From Nitrosovibrio sp. Nv4 (GTDB taxonomy: Bacteria; Pseudomonadota; Gammaproteobacteria; Burkholderiales; Nitrosomonadaceae): a stretch of 58,709 nucleotides of DNA. The first letter of the stretch is position 1. Each line of letters starts with the position of its first letter. The DNA lies in the NCBI GenBank assembly GCA_945860135.1, contig CAMAPK010000012.1, forward strand, positions 1-58,709, given 5' to 3'. The translations under genes were made by a program, and so were the position numbers. The notes under the pieces are model-generated. The model had not been told where the DNA came from. It saw only the letters and a list, made by a program, of their open reading frames with translations, and did not search any database. Shown one piece after another: positions 16,759 to 26,500 of this stretch.

Positions 16759-17259
16759 ATGACTCATTATATGGAACTCCTCATGACGAATCAGCCATGG
16801 AATCTGATCATCTACATGGCGATCCCCGTGATACTTGCCGAAACAATTGCCATTTCGGAGCTCTATCTGCTTTTTACCGGGAAAGATACCGGTACCGTAA
16901 AGACTCTCAGCAAGGTTTCGGGAATTATTGTCGGCTGGTATTTCCTTGGCATTTTCATAAATCTGCTTTTTACCGCCGTCATTCCCTTGACGACCTCCAA
17001 TGGCTGGCGCGGTATTGCGGATGTGATTGCCGTCGGCTTTTATCTGCTCGGCCTTATTCCACTTTTCGGCATTGCCCTGCTCGATATGAATCTCCTCTGC
17101 TCTTCTGCTTCGCAACGGGAGAAGAATAAGCTGCATGCAATTTTCGTGGGAGTTTTTCTGGTCGTTGCGCATATCGCGATGATATTCGGCATGGCCGATC
17201 CCAATATGTTCCTGGCTGAGGGGGATATGGAACATATGCCAGGCATGAGCCATCCCTGA
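16759..17259 (+). CDS. DUF6803-like integral membrane protein
   Basis: A 166-residue protein with four predicted membrane helices (residues about 14-36, 50-73, 85-108 and 130-153). Its C-terminus is Met/His-rich (MEHMPGMSHP) and could bind copper. It resembles proteins annotated DUF6803 or permease; transport has not been shown. ATG codons at 16759, 16771 and 16786 are all possible. It sits beside the multicopper oxidase group, consistent with metal handling, but this is inference from place and the C-terminal residues. Confidence 0.65.
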   Translation: MTHYMELLMTNQPWNLIIYMAIPVILAETIAISELYLLFTGKDTGTVKTLSKVSGIIVGWYFLGIFINLLFTAVIPLTTSNGWRGIADVIAVGFYLLGLIPLFGIALLDMNLLCSSASQREKNKLHAIFVGVFLVVAHIAMIFGMADPNMFLAEGDMEHMPGMSHP

Positions 17260-17282
17260 GCCGATTGGATTTCTCCTGGTCG

Positions 17283-17825
17283 CTATCGAGTCAGGCGCCA
17301 TGGTGCTACATCCGCCTCGGCAATGATCCTGTGCTCGGTAACGCGTGTGCTGTCGAAATCTGCACGTTCCCGGGCGCCGACCAGATACGTTCCCGTCGCC
17401 ATATGAATCTCGACCTGCCCATCGGCTACGGCGACGCTGCCACCATCCGGTTGCATCCTGACGCTGAAACGAGTGCCGATATCCTTGATGCGCACTGCAC
17501 CAATTCTCACTTCCAGCTTGTCGGCGTCATTGCTCGTGACATCAAAATAAGCATTGCCCCGTAGCAGTTCAACCCAGGGAGGCTGGCTGTTGGCGACCGT
17601 GACGGCGCTATCGGCATCCAGTGTGATGCTGATATCCGGTGTCGCCTTGATGGTCAGGCGCTGCCCCGCAGTGGTTTCATGCAGCCTGGCCGTTACCGGT
17701 TTGGAAATGTACCAGCTCATGAGACCCAGACCCAGAGCCAGAGTGGCAATGGAGCAGTGCAGCAGGATGCGCCGCCAGCTGAAGGGATGAACTGGAGGGG
17801 CTATTGGCGACCTTGGGGAAGGCAT
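17283..17825 (-). CDS. Truncated FecR-domain protein
   Basis: The 180-residue product has one membrane helix (residues about 20-40) and then a FecR domain (about 55-165: AGQRLTIKATPDISITLDADSAV, LLRGNAYFDV, GTRFSVRMQPDG, ADGQVEIH). Full FecR anti-sigma factors are about 320 residues, with a cytoplasmic DUF4880 domain before the helix and a C-terminal receptor-contact domain. Both are missing here, and no ECF sigma gene or TonB receptor lies beside it. It ends exactly where the PWRLTR junction would lead to the C-terminal domain. It is the last gene of the tonB-exbB-exbD operon, 50 bases after exbD. It may be a remnant or a reduced, re-used sensor. Confidence 0.75.
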   Translation of the reverse strand: MPSPRSPIAPPVHPFSWRRILLHCSIATLALGLGLMSWYISKPVTARLHETTAGQRLTIKATPDISITLDADSAVTVANSQPPWVELLRGNAYFDVTSNDADKLEVRIGAVRIKDIGTRFSVRMQPDGGSVAVADGQVEIHMATGTYLVGARERADFDSTRVTEHRIIAEADVAPWRLTR

Positions 17826-17875
17826 CGGTGTGTGAAAGGGCGGAGCAAACAGCCAGTTAAGTCATCAAGTAGCAG

Positions 17876-18295
17876 CTATGGTTGCGATGGGTCGGTGACG
17901 AATCCAATGCGCACTAATCCAGCTTTCGCTGCAATGGACATCACCCGTGCCACGTGCTCGTAATGTGCATGCCGGTCGGCACGAATATGCAACTCGGTAT
18001 TTGGGTTCTGTTTTGTCGCCGCCGCAAAACGTGGCGCCAACTGATCCAGCGTGACCGGTTCGCCGTTCCAGTAGAGGCTGGCATCATTGCGGATACCGAA
18101 TTCGATATGCTCCGGTTGCGTGATGTTGGGACTGCTCGATGCCTTGGGCAGATCCACCTTCACCGAATGGGTGAGCAGCGGCGCAGTGATGATGAAGATC
18201 ACCAGCAACACCAGCATGACGTCTACCAACGGCACCACATTGATCTCGGCCATTGGCGTCTGGCGGCTGCCGCCGCTCATGCTGCCGAATGCCAT
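17876..18295 (-). CDS. exbD: Biopolymer transport protein ExbD
   Basis: A 139-residue ExbD/TolR-family protein with one membrane helix near residues 20-42 (INVVPLVDVMLVLLVIFIITAPL). It contains the essential membrane Asp of the VDVMLVLL motif, with a periplasmic domain behind. With ExbB it forms the proton channel that energises TonB. The start overlaps the exbB stop by one base (TAATG), indicating coupled translation. Confidence 0.94.
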   Translation of the reverse strand: MAFGSMSGGSRQTPMAEINVVPLVDVMLVLLVIFIITAPLLTHSVKVDLPKASSSPNITQPEHIEFGIRNDASLYWNGEPVTLDQLAPRFAAATKQNPNTELHIRADRHAHYEHVARVMSIAAKAGLVRIGFVTDPSQP

Positions 18296-19035
18296 TACTT
18301 CCTCCCTTCAGCAGGGGGGGCCACGCGCAGTGGACGCACTTCGCCCGCTGAGCTGTTGGTTTTGGCGCCGACAGCTATCAATGCAAAAAGATCATGAGCA
18401 AAGGCATCCAGGCGTGCCAGCCAGATACGGTTGCGTCGCACAAAAGCGTTGTAGGCCAGCACCGCCGGAATTGCCACGGCCAGCCCCAGCGCCGTCATGA
18501 TCAGCGCCTCACCTACCGGTCCGGCCACCTTGTCCAGTGTGCCCTGACCAGAAAGGCCGATCTGTACCAGTGCGTGATAGATGCCCCATACTGTGCCAAA
18601 CAGGCCGATGTAGGGTGCGGCCGAGCCAGCCGAGGCTATCAGCGTGAGACCATTTTCGACACGGGTGGCTTCCTGATCTATACCGTTGCGCAGGACCCGC
18701 GTAAAGAATTCACTCGCCCCACCTGCGGCAGCGAGTTTCTGCAAGCCATGTTTTTCCGAATCGGCAGCGGCATTCAGCGCCAGTTGTGCCAGTTGCGCGA
18801 AAGCATTGTCCGCCGGTTGACCGTTCAGCGTTGCATTCACTTCCTGCAAGGAATCGGCGTTCCAGAAGCGCTTGAGAAAGGCTTCCGCGCGTTGACCCTC
18901 CAGCAGGTTGGCAATGCCCTTGGTGAGGATGAGATACCAGCTTGCTATCGATAGCGCAAGCAACAGCACCAGTACGCTAATGCCGACCCCATCGACTTGA
19001 GCGAGAAAATGTGCAAAGCCGAGTTCTTTTTCCAT
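18295..19035 (-). CDS. exbB: Biopolymer transport protein ExbB
   Basis: A MotA/TolQ/ExbB-family proton channel of 246 residues with three membrane segments. The conserved region LTLIASAGSAAPYIGLFGTVWGIYHAL is followed by the GPVGEALIMTALGLAVAIPAVLAYN segment. The ATG at 19035 has GGAG 9 bases upstream and lies 5 bases after the tonB stop; earlier in-frame Met codons would overlap tonB. E. coli ExbB has 244 residues. Confidence 0.94.
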   Translation of the reverse strand: MEKELGFAHFLAQVDGVGISVLVLLLALSIASWYLILTKGIANLLEGQRAEAFLKRFWNADSLQEVNATLNGQPADNAFAQLAQLALNAAADSEKHGLQKLAAAGGASEFFTRVLRNGIDQEATRVENGLTLIASAGSAAPYIGLFGTVWGIYHALVQIGLSGQGTLDKVAGPVGEALIMTALGLAVAIPAVLAYNAFVRRNRIWLARLDAFAHDLFALIAVGAKTNSSAGEVRPLRVAPPAEGRK

Positions 19036-19039
19036 TGAA

Positions 19040-19666
19040 TCAATCTCCATGCAATACAAAGTTGAAAGGTTGCAGGGCAATGGCCCGCACTGGCTGGCCA
19101 TTGCGCCGAGGCGGATTGCAGCGCCATGTTTTTACTGCGGTTAGAGCAGCCTCATCCAGACGTTTATAACCGCTGCTACTGATTACCTGCGCCATGCTGA
19201 TGTGGCCGCTTTCATCCAGCTCCACCCGTAGCATCAGCTTGCCCTCTTCACCCAGTCGCCGCGACAGCGGCGGGTAGGAGGGTGCGCTCAATTCCGGGCA
19301 GACGACCGATAGTTCCGCGGACAATGTGACCGGACCTTGCGGCATCTGTGCAGGCGGCGCTACTGCTGCCGTTTCTGGTTCTCGTGGTGGCGACGGCGCA
19401 ACCGGTTCATTTTCTGACAGCACCGGTGTTTCAGCGACCAGCTGCCGCGATTGTGGTTTTTTTTCCAGTTTCGGCTTGGGTGGCTGCAGTTCGGCTTTGA
19501 ATTCTTCCTTCGGTTTGGGCGCAGTGATAAAGTTGACGAACAGCGTCGCCATTTCTTCCGGCGGTGGAATCAAGCGCTGACTCCACAGACCGTAGAGCAA
19601 GGCAGCGTGTGCCGCAACGACAAACAGTAAACCCGGCAGGAAGGCGGGGTTGCGCCGGTCCGTCAT
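19040..19666 (-). CDS. tonB: TonB energy-transducing protein
   Basis: A 208-residue TonB. An N-terminal anchor (residues about 8-26, FLPGLLFVVAAHAALLYGLW) contains the conserved His. A Pro/Lys/Glu-rich spacer follows (about 45-105), then a C-terminal TonB domain (YPPLSRRLGEEGKLMLRVELDESGH, ending LQPFNFVLHGD). It links ExbBD in the inner membrane to outer-membrane receptors. The ATG at 19666 starts 5 bases after the upstream gene; an ATG at 19699 overlapping that gene is the alternative. No TonB-dependent receptor is in the window. Confidence 0.93.
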   Translation of the reverse strand: MTDRRNPAFLPGLLFVVAAHAALLYGLWSQRLIPPPEEMATLFVNFITAPKPKEEFKAELQPPKPKLEKKPQSRQLVAETPVLSENEPVAPSPPREPETAAVAPPAQMPQGPVTLSAELSVVCPELSAPSYPPLSRRLGEEGKLMLRVELDESGHISMAQVISSSGYKRLDEAALTAVKTWRCNPPRRNGQPVRAIALQPFNFVLHGD

Positions 19667-19670
19667 GTAC

Positions 19671-20162
19671 TCAGTGCCGGGCCGGGTGAGGTGTGACATT
19701 GCGAGTCATCCAGTCTTCGACATACTTCTGGTTAATCAGGCCGGTCTTGACTTCACGCTGATGCGCCCGGTCATAAAACTGCGTACGCGGTACTTCGCCA
19801 TACCAACGCCGGTCAATTTCAAAACGTAAGCGCTCCGGCATATCCTCGGCAAAAACCCACTGTTCCACCTTGCCCATCCCATAGCTCTTTGCTCGAGCTG
19901 CAAGTTGCGGCGCATCATTAATGGTATCGGTGGCGACCAGAACGACATCCAGCTTGGGGTGGCGTTGTTTAAGCGCCCCCAGCATTTTCAACTCAGTCGG
20001 GCAGTATTGACATTCGAGCGACCAGAAAACAAGGATGAAAGGCTTGTCTTCACGGGCCGCAAGTATTTGTGCCAGGCTGCCGGGGACGAAGGGACGCACG
20101 TCATGCGCGGCTGTGGCTACACTTGATACAGCTAGCATTACCACAAGCAACAAAAGGCGCAT
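19671..20162 (-). CDS. Periplasmic thioredoxin-like protein (TlpA/DsbE type)
   Basis: A 163-residue exported protein. The signal peptide is MRLLLLVVMLAVSSVATAA, and the thioredoxin-fold core has a CQYC active site in LVFWSLECQYCPTELKML. The CxxC suggests reducing or disulfide-exchange activity in the periplasm; the partner is unknown. GGAAG stands 10 bases before the ATG at 20162; an ATG at 20195 without a ribosome site is the alternative. It is the first gene of the tonB-exbB-exbD-fecR operon, an unusual place for a thioredoxin. Confidence 0.82.
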   Translation of the reverse strand: MRLLLLVVMLAVSSVATAAHDVRPFVPGSLAQILAAREDKPFILVFWSLECQYCPTELKMLGALKQRHPKLDVVLVATDTINDAPQLAARAKSYGMGKVEQWVFAEDMPERLRFEIDRRWYGEVPRTQFYDRAHQREVKTGLINQKYVEDWMTRNVTPHPARH

Positions 20163-20626
20163 TACTGGCCAACTTCCGGGTTTGATATCCACCATTATTT
20201 AGTAAATCTAATTAAGAGTGATTCGCATTATAATTATAACATTTAATTTGTAACGCTGCAAAGCTGCGAATGGCAAACGTAGTAAAGCAGAATATGTTAT
20301 TCCTACTGACGATTTTTTATGAATTGGCGATGCTGAATGATAGGCGGATAGACGATGCACTACAATGTGGCAAATTGTCGCAGGTGAAAGACGAGCGTTC
20401 TTCAGCAAACTGTTCCGGCAAGTCGAGAAAGTTTGCTACCATTGAAAATGGTGCAATTGCCAGCTAACAGGTGGCATGAGGTCAAGCAGTAATGGCGCGA
20501 ATACGAGCAGTTGCAGGAATGCCAAGGGAAAGCCCCAGCTAATCCTCCGCCTAAGACATCAGGCTGGCTGCCTGTCTGCTCATAGTCTGGTTATAGAGCA
20601 CCTTGCTATAGTGAGAGCATCACCCC
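20163..20626. promoter_or_regulatory. AT-rich divergent intergenic region
   Basis: About 460 bases between the thioredoxin-tonB operon and the RDD gene. The left 100 bases are very AT-rich (repeated TTATAATTATAA-type words) and should hold the tonB operon promoter, with a possible Fur box. The rest shows no convincing gene or RNA; short open frames here lack ribosome sites and family-like sequence. Confidence 0.4.
20214..20232 (-). promoter_or_regulatory. Possible Fur box upstream of the tonB operon
   Basis: On the minus strand TATAATGCGAATCACTCTT matches 13 of 19 positions of the Fur consensus, including the ATAATG and AATCA cores. It lies about 52 bases upstream of the first gene of the operon carrying tonB, exbB and exbD, where Fur repression by iron is common. 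Sequence match alone is moderate. Confidence 0.4.
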
Positions 20627-21064
20627 TTGAATAAAGTCCCTGAAACCATACCCCCCCCCATATCCCGATTCTGGCGGCGAATACTGAGCATGATCTACGA
20701 GTCGCTACTCCTGATCGCGGTACTGTTTGTCGCCAGTTATATTTTTCATCTTGCATTCCACGATCCAGATTCCATTTTCTTCAAGCCAGCCCACCAGTTC
20801 TATCTGTTACTGGTAATGGGCGCTTATTTCATCTGGTTCTGGACTCACGGCGGACAAACTCTAGCGATGCAAACCTGGAAATTGCGGCTGACTACTACCG
20901 CGGGTGAAGGGGTCAGCCTGAAGCAGGCAATCGCACGCTACCTGTTTGCGGTGGTCGGCATCTCCCTGTTTGGTTTCGGAATATTTTGGGCGCTGTTCGA
21001 CCGCGATCATCAGTTCCTGCACGACCGGCTTGCTGGTACCAGAATCATAAATGTTGCAGGATAA
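20627..21064 (+). CDS. RDD-domain membrane protein
   Basis: A 145-residue RDD-family protein with three membrane segments. It has the family features RFWRRILSMIYESLLLIAVLF at the N-terminus and FDRDHQFLHDRLAGTRII at the C-terminus. RDD proteins are small integral membrane proteins; some act in cation/proton exchange, most are unassigned. It starts at TTG 20627. It converges with tldD, 36 bases from its end. Confidence 0.85.
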   Translation: MNKVPETIPPPISRFWRRILSMIYESLLLIAVLFVASYIFHLAFHDPDSIFFKPAHQFYLLLVMGAYFIWFWTHGGQTLAMQTWKLRLTTTAGEGVSLKQAIARYLFAVVGISLFGFGIFWALFDRDHQFLHDRLAGTRIINVAG

Positions 21065-21100
21065 ATTCAGGGGTACAGGAAGCGGCATGGAAAAGCAATC

Positions 21101-22579
21101 CTACGCAGTTCCCCCTACTGTCAGTCCATCTATCCGTAGCGTTGGTTGTCCAACTCCCACCGGTACACTCTGACCTTCTTTGCCGCAAGTGCCGACACCA
21201 GGGTCGAGAGTCATGTCGTTGCCTATCATGGAAACACGGGTGAGTACTTCAGGTCCATTGCCGATCAGGGTTGCCCCCTTCACCGGGTAAGAGATTTTCC
21301 CGTCCTCAATCATGTAGGCTTCGGCAGCAGAGAAAACAAATTTTCCGCTGGTAATATCCACTTGACCACCACCGAAATTCACCGCATACAGGCCATGTTT
21401 AACCGAAGCAATGATTTCTTCCGGATTCTTGTCGCCATTTAGCATGTAGGTGTTGGTCATGCGCGGCATGGGAATGTGGGCAAATGATTCGCGCCGGGCG
21501 TTGCCGGTGACGGGTACTTTCATCAGGCGCGCATTCAGACTGTCCTGCAGATAGCCTTTGAGAATACCGTTCTCGATCAGTACGGTACATTGGGTGGGAT
21601 TGCCTTCGTCATCAATGTTCAATGATCCGCGGCGCCGTGCGATCGTGCCATCATCCACTACGGTTACACCGTTGGCGGCGACGCGTTCACCAACACGCCC
21701 CGAGAATGCGGAACTCCCCTTACGGTTGAAATCTCCTTCCAGGCCATGACCAATGGCTTCATGCAGCAGTATTCCGGGCCAACCGGCACCCAGCACTACT
21801 GTCATGGTTCCGGCCGGAGCAGGTTTTGCATTCAGATTGACGAGCGCCTGATGCACCGCTTTCGCCGCGTAATCACGCAGTATGTCTTCAGTAAAATAGG
21901 TGTAATCAAAGCGCCCGCCACCACCTGCAACACCCTGTTCGCGGCGGCCATCCTGTTCGGCGATGACTTGCAGCGAGACTCGCACCAGCGGCCGTACGTC
22001 TGCCGCCATCAGGCCGTCGCTGCGTGCCACCAGGACTACTTCGTATTCGCCGGCAAGTGACGCCATCACCTGGATCACGCGTTTGTCGACTGCGCGGGCA
22101 TAACCTTCAAGTTTTTCCAGCAAAGCCACCTTGTCTGCATCCCCAAGGCTGGCAATGGGGTCCTGCGGCAGGTAGAGCTCGCGCCCTTTGCTACGCCTGA
22201 CAGCCTGCACCGAACGCGTCACCCCTTGACTGGCGATGGCGCGGGTAGCTTGTGCCGCCGAGGCAAGCGCGGGCAAGCTGATGTCATCCGAATAGGCGAA
22301 GGCGGTTTTGTCGCCGCTTACTGCGCGTACGCCTACGCCTTGATCGATGTTAAAGCTGCCGGATTTGACGATCCCCTCTTCCAGCACCCAACCCTCGGCG
22401 CGGTTATACTGAAAATACAAATCAGCGTAATCGATATGATGTGAGAGTATCTGCCCGAACACCTGCTGTAGTCCGGCTGCGTTTATCTCGTAAGGCGCCA
22501 GCAGACAGCGTTCAGCGATGGCGAATAAATCATTGGGTGCGGTGACGGGTTCGGTGATCATGGTATCCGGTTTCATCAT
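21101..22579 (-). CDS. tldD: TldD metalloprotease
   Basis: A 492-residue subunit of the TldD/TldE (PmbA) heterodimeric protease, which degrades unfolded peptides and matures some ribosomally made peptides. The zinc motif [11 protein letters not shown] (HExxxH) lies near residue 275, with the conserved C-terminal [21 protein letters not shown]. Length fits E. coli TldD (481). The partner gene pmbA is not in the window. Nearby ATG codons at 22579, 22576 and 22561 are possible starts. Confidence 0.95.
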   Translation of the reverse strand: MMKPDTMITEPVTAPNDLFAIAERCLLAPYEINAAGLQQVFGQILSHHIDYADLYFQYNRAEGWVLEEGIVKSGSFNIDQGVGVRAVSGDKTAFAYSDDISLPALASAAQATRAIASQGVTRSVQAVRRSKGRELYLPQDPIASLGDADKVALLEKLEGYARAVDKRVIQVMASLAGEYEVVLVARSDGLMAADVRPLVRVSLQVIAEQDGRREQGVAGGGGRFDYTYFTEDILRDYAAKAVHQALVNLNAKPAPAGTMTVVLGAGWPGILLHEAIGHGLEGDFNRKGSSAFSGRVGERVAANGVTVVDDGTIARRRGSLNIDDEGNPTQCTVLIENGILKGYLQDSLNARLMKVPVTGNARRESFAHIPMPRMTNTYMLNGDKNPEEIIASVKHGLYAVNFGGGQVDITSGKFVFSAAEAYMIEDGKISYPVKGATLIGNGPEVLTRVSMIGNDMTLDPGVGTCGKEGQSVPVGVGQPTLRIDGLTVGGTA

Positions 22580-22615
22580 TTGATCAATTAAGGAAAATAT
22601 TGCTGGCGGAAGATT

Positions 22616-23485
22616 TCAACAGTGATGCAAGGTGCGGTGATTCAATGCGGGCAGGCTCTTACGCAAGCTGGCCTGATACTCCGGGTTGATGTTGGCGATT
22701 ACTACCCCGGCTCCACGCGGCAGGCGATCAAGCACCACTCCCCATGGATCAACGATCATGCTGTCACCATGAGTCTCACGACCATTTACATGATAGCCCC
22801 CCTGAGCAGGTGCAATTACATATGCCAAGTTCTCAATGGCGCGGGCGCGAATCAATGTTTCCCAATGAGCTCTGCCAGTTGTTGCCGTAAAGGCTGCGGG
22901 GGCGAGAATGATATCCACCTTCCCCATTGAGCGGTAGAGTTCCGGGAAACGCAGATCATAGCAAATGGAAAGACCGATACGGCCGAACGGCGATTCCAAG
23001 GCGACTACTCCGCTACCGGCCTCGATGGTTTTTTCCTCAGAGTAGTGCTCGCTGCCAAGTTCGAGACCGAACAGGTGTATTTTGTCGTAACGCGCCACCT
23101 GCTTGCCCGCATCGTTGTATACCAGGCAGCTGTTGCGCACTTTGTCGGATCTGGATGATACCAGCGGCACAGAGCCGCCCACCAGCCAGATGCCAAGGTG
23201 TCTGGCGGTGTCACTCAGGAATTCCTGTATCGGTCCGCTGCCATCCTGTTCACGTGCGGCTACTTTGTCGGCGTCATTCATGCCCATGAGGCAAAAATAC
23301 TCCGGCAGCGCTGCCAGCTTCGCTCCTTGGGAAGCAGCCATCTCGATCAGGCGTGCAGCCTCTTTCAAATTGGCGAATACATTGGGTCCTGCCACCATCT
23401 GGATGGCGGCGACACGGATCGGGTCACTACCAGTCTTTCCAGACATGGATATGGGTGCGCTTAGAGTGTTTGAGTCATCAGGCAT
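22616..23485 (-). CDS. Nitrilase-superfamily amidohydrolase (Nit1/Nit2 type)
   Basis: A 289-residue carbon-nitrogen hydrolase. The catalytic triad is visible: Glu in LPEYFCLMG, Lys in KIHLFG and Cys in ICYDLRFPELYR. This branch includes the deaminated-glutathione amidase Nit1/YbeM, a metabolite-repair enzyme; substrate by homology only. The ATG at 23446 (MSGKTGSDPIRVAAIQM) is an alternative start. It lies between tldD and the yhdP-like gene in the same direction, an arrangement common in proteobacteria. Confidence 0.88.
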   Translation of the reverse strand: MPDDSNTLSAPISMSGKTGSDPIRVAAIQMVAGPNVFANLKEAARLIEMAASQGAKLAALPEYFCLMGMNDADKVAAREQDGSGPIQEFLSDTARHLGIWLVGGSVPLVSSRSDKVRNSCLVYNDAGKQVARYDKIHLFGLELGSEHYSEEKTIEAGSGVVALESPFGRIGLSICYDLRFPELYRSMGKVDIILAPAAFTATTGRAHWETLIRARAIENLAYVIAPAQGGYHVNGRETHGDSMIVDPWGVVLDRLPRGAGVVIANINPEYQASLRKSLPALNHRTLHHC

Positions 23486-23501
23486 GATCTGCTCAGGAAT
23501 G

Positions 23502-26500
23502 TCATGGTTCAGGCTCTTTAGGCTCGCGTGTCGACCGGCCTATTTCAGTTACAATCGGATCCGCCCAGGTGCCAGTAACATTATATTCGCTGGATACCAC
23601 CTGATCGAACGGGTCTTTCAGTTCCTTGTTTGCAATCATGGAAGCGATGCCTGCCACCGGCGTGACCAGTCCCAGTGAAGGCATGACCTTGACATGCAGT
23701 TTCTGAGTTTCCGCCGCCAGATCCACTTCACCGCTCATGACAAATTTCGCCGCAGACCCCCTGATTCTAAGATCATTAGTGATCGCTACACCGCGATTGA
23801 TCTTAACATCACCGGAAATGTTGTCGAAACCAAAACCTTCGGTGAGTACATCGCGAAAGTCCAGAATAATCCTCCGCGGCAGTGCTTGCAGGTCAAAAAT
23901 GCTGAACAGCTTGCCAATCCCCGTTTCAAGTTTAGGAAACTGGCCCTGTTTGGCTTTCAGCTTGAGGCTGCCGGACAGCGTGGGATAATCGATCGCTCGG
24001 GGGCTGCCAGACCAAGACAACACACCCTCAAGTTCACCTCTGCCACGTTTCACGCGCTCAGGATAGCCGAGACGGGTCAGAAGCTTGCCAATGTCGCTGG
24101 CTTCCAGTTTGATGTCGGCTTGAATACGGGGAGGAGTGGCATGACTATGCCATATTCCTTTCACCACCAGCGAACTGTCGGAATTGGTAATGTGTAGTTT
24201 CTCAATACGCCAATCCTGTTTCTGCTGATTTGCCAGCAACTCAAGCCTGCCCAATGGTTTCTCACCAACGATGAAATTATCTGCCACTACATCCAGCGCA
24301 GGCAAGTTTCTCTCCTGCGCTTGTGCTTGCGCAACCGGTCTGGCAGGAGAAGTAGCGGGTATGATAAGGCTTTTCAATCGTGCGACCACTCTACCATTGC
24401 CGGCTGGATGCCAGTTGATATCGCCACTGATTTCCTTGCCAGCAACGATGGAGTGCCATTCTCCACCATCCATGCGGGCATTCAATGTGACATTGTTAAA
24501 ACGCCTGTCAAGAAAGTCGAGCGCACCTATGTGTAGGTTGATTCGCGTCAGGCCCAGCGAAGGTCCTGCTCCCTCATCGAATTGCTTGAATAGATTGCGC
24601 CACTGATCCAGATCCAGCAGCGGCAACGAGCCGCTTACTGCCACACCGGTCTTTGCGGGTGATAAGGCAGATATCGTGCCGAAACTGACCACACCACGTT
24701 CTGCATGATAGTCGCCGGCATTGTCCCTGGAACGCTTTATTTGCGCAGCTGCCAATCCGCCATAACGCAGGATCAGATCATCTCGTCGTGAGTCTATGGC
24801 TTTTCTCTCAAAACGCAGAGGCATCGAATCAGCGGCGGTTTTTGCAAAAGGCTCGGGCAAGTCCGAAGCAATGCCTTGCAATGACGACTCGATGGATACG
24901 TTGGTCAGTTTGTTGCGTATATGCAGGGCTGCTCGCCAATCGGTGCTCCCGCGCAAATGTCGCATCCATATCTGCGTGGTACCCGTTGGTCTGCCCCGCT
25001 CGAGTTGGCGCGGGTTGTCGAGGTTGACTTTGCCAGTCGCGATTACACGTATGCTGCCATCAGATGGAGTGGAAGAACGAATGACTGCCGGTCCGCCAAG
25101 TATCTGGGCGGTGATTTTATCTATTTTTATGCTGGATTCGGTAAAAGCCAGCACTCCGCTCATCTTCTCCAGGTTGGGCAGGTAGGGGCCAGGATCAATC
25201 TGATTGTCGAGGAACTGATAGCTGCCAATCAATTTGATGTCATCCGGACGGTGCAGGGGAATATCGAGTTTGAGCAGCAGTTCCCCATCGCCGACGGCGC
25301 TGACACCGTCGATCAGGCCATTGGCGTGGCCGCCTAGCGAACTTTTCTCGATGAATCTTGTGAATTCCCTAGTGGCACCAGTGGCTGCACCCTCAATTTT
25401 AAGTACCGTATCGGGTTCGGTCATGTCGGCGAGCTGTAATCTTACTTTGTGCAGACTGGCACCAAAAATATTTGCATGGGAGGCAATGATTTCCATACGG
25501 CTGCCATGAAACAGCAGATCAGCAGATATGTTTTCTATTATGGGCCATCCCGGAAGGTAATCCAGCACTACGCCAGAGGCTTTCGCATTTAGCTGGAAAG
25601 CACCATGCTCGTTATGGTTGAAAGGGAATTCGGCCACGTTGCCCTTGAGATGCAGCCGCACATCACTCAGTTCTCCCGCCACAATCGATTTGTCGAGCCA
25701 ATCGCGAACAGGCTGGCTCACCATTGTCGGCACATAGCGTCCCACATGGCGCGCATCTGCGCGTGTCAGATGGCCGCTCAGATCAATCCCGTCCGGTCCA
25801 TCCGGCACACTGCGATAGCTGCCATAAATGACCCCGGCAGCATGGTCGTTGGCAAATGCAATATTGTTGAAATTGAATTCAATGGGATCCGTGTCGGTTA
25901 GGAATCCCCAGCTAACCTGACCGGTGAATGTGTCCAGCATTACTGGTTCACGGAATACCGCCGGTAACTCCACTTTGATTTTTTGCGAATTCAAGCTCAG
26001 GGCGCCACCTTTCTCGGTACCGTCGATATTACCGCTGATGCCGCTAAACGATGGTATCGGGCCGAATTTTTTCATACCGAGATTGGTGAATCTGCCCTTT
26101 ATACCGAAATGCGCGGGCGCGGGCCATTCGCCAGTCCATTCCGCCTGTATCTCACGAATTTCTCCGGTGGGGGATAGTTCATCGAGCCGCTTATGCAGTG
26201 GTGCGTCAATCGGCAAATATTCCGTCAAATTCATCAGGGTTTCGAGTTCCAGCACATTGACATTCAATTTCCCGCTGCCGGATCTGCCGTCACGTGCGGG
26301 GAACGTCTGCAGCGAAAGATCCAGTGGTTGCAATGCCTGTTCACCATGAATGGAAATACTTAATCCGCGCATAGATAATTCGACACCTTCATCGGTACCG
26401 TTATTTATTCTTTTCCATCCGACTCTGCCTTGCAGGCGGATAAGATTCAGTTCCGGCAGTTCTTGCGCCAGACGTGTTTTGACGTTCTGCAGACGCACGT

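Noticed and set aside
20270-20467. 65-residue plus-strand frame in the tonB-RDD intergenic region
   Set aside because: It has no ribosome site, mixed composition and no recognisable pattern; it is most likely non-coding.
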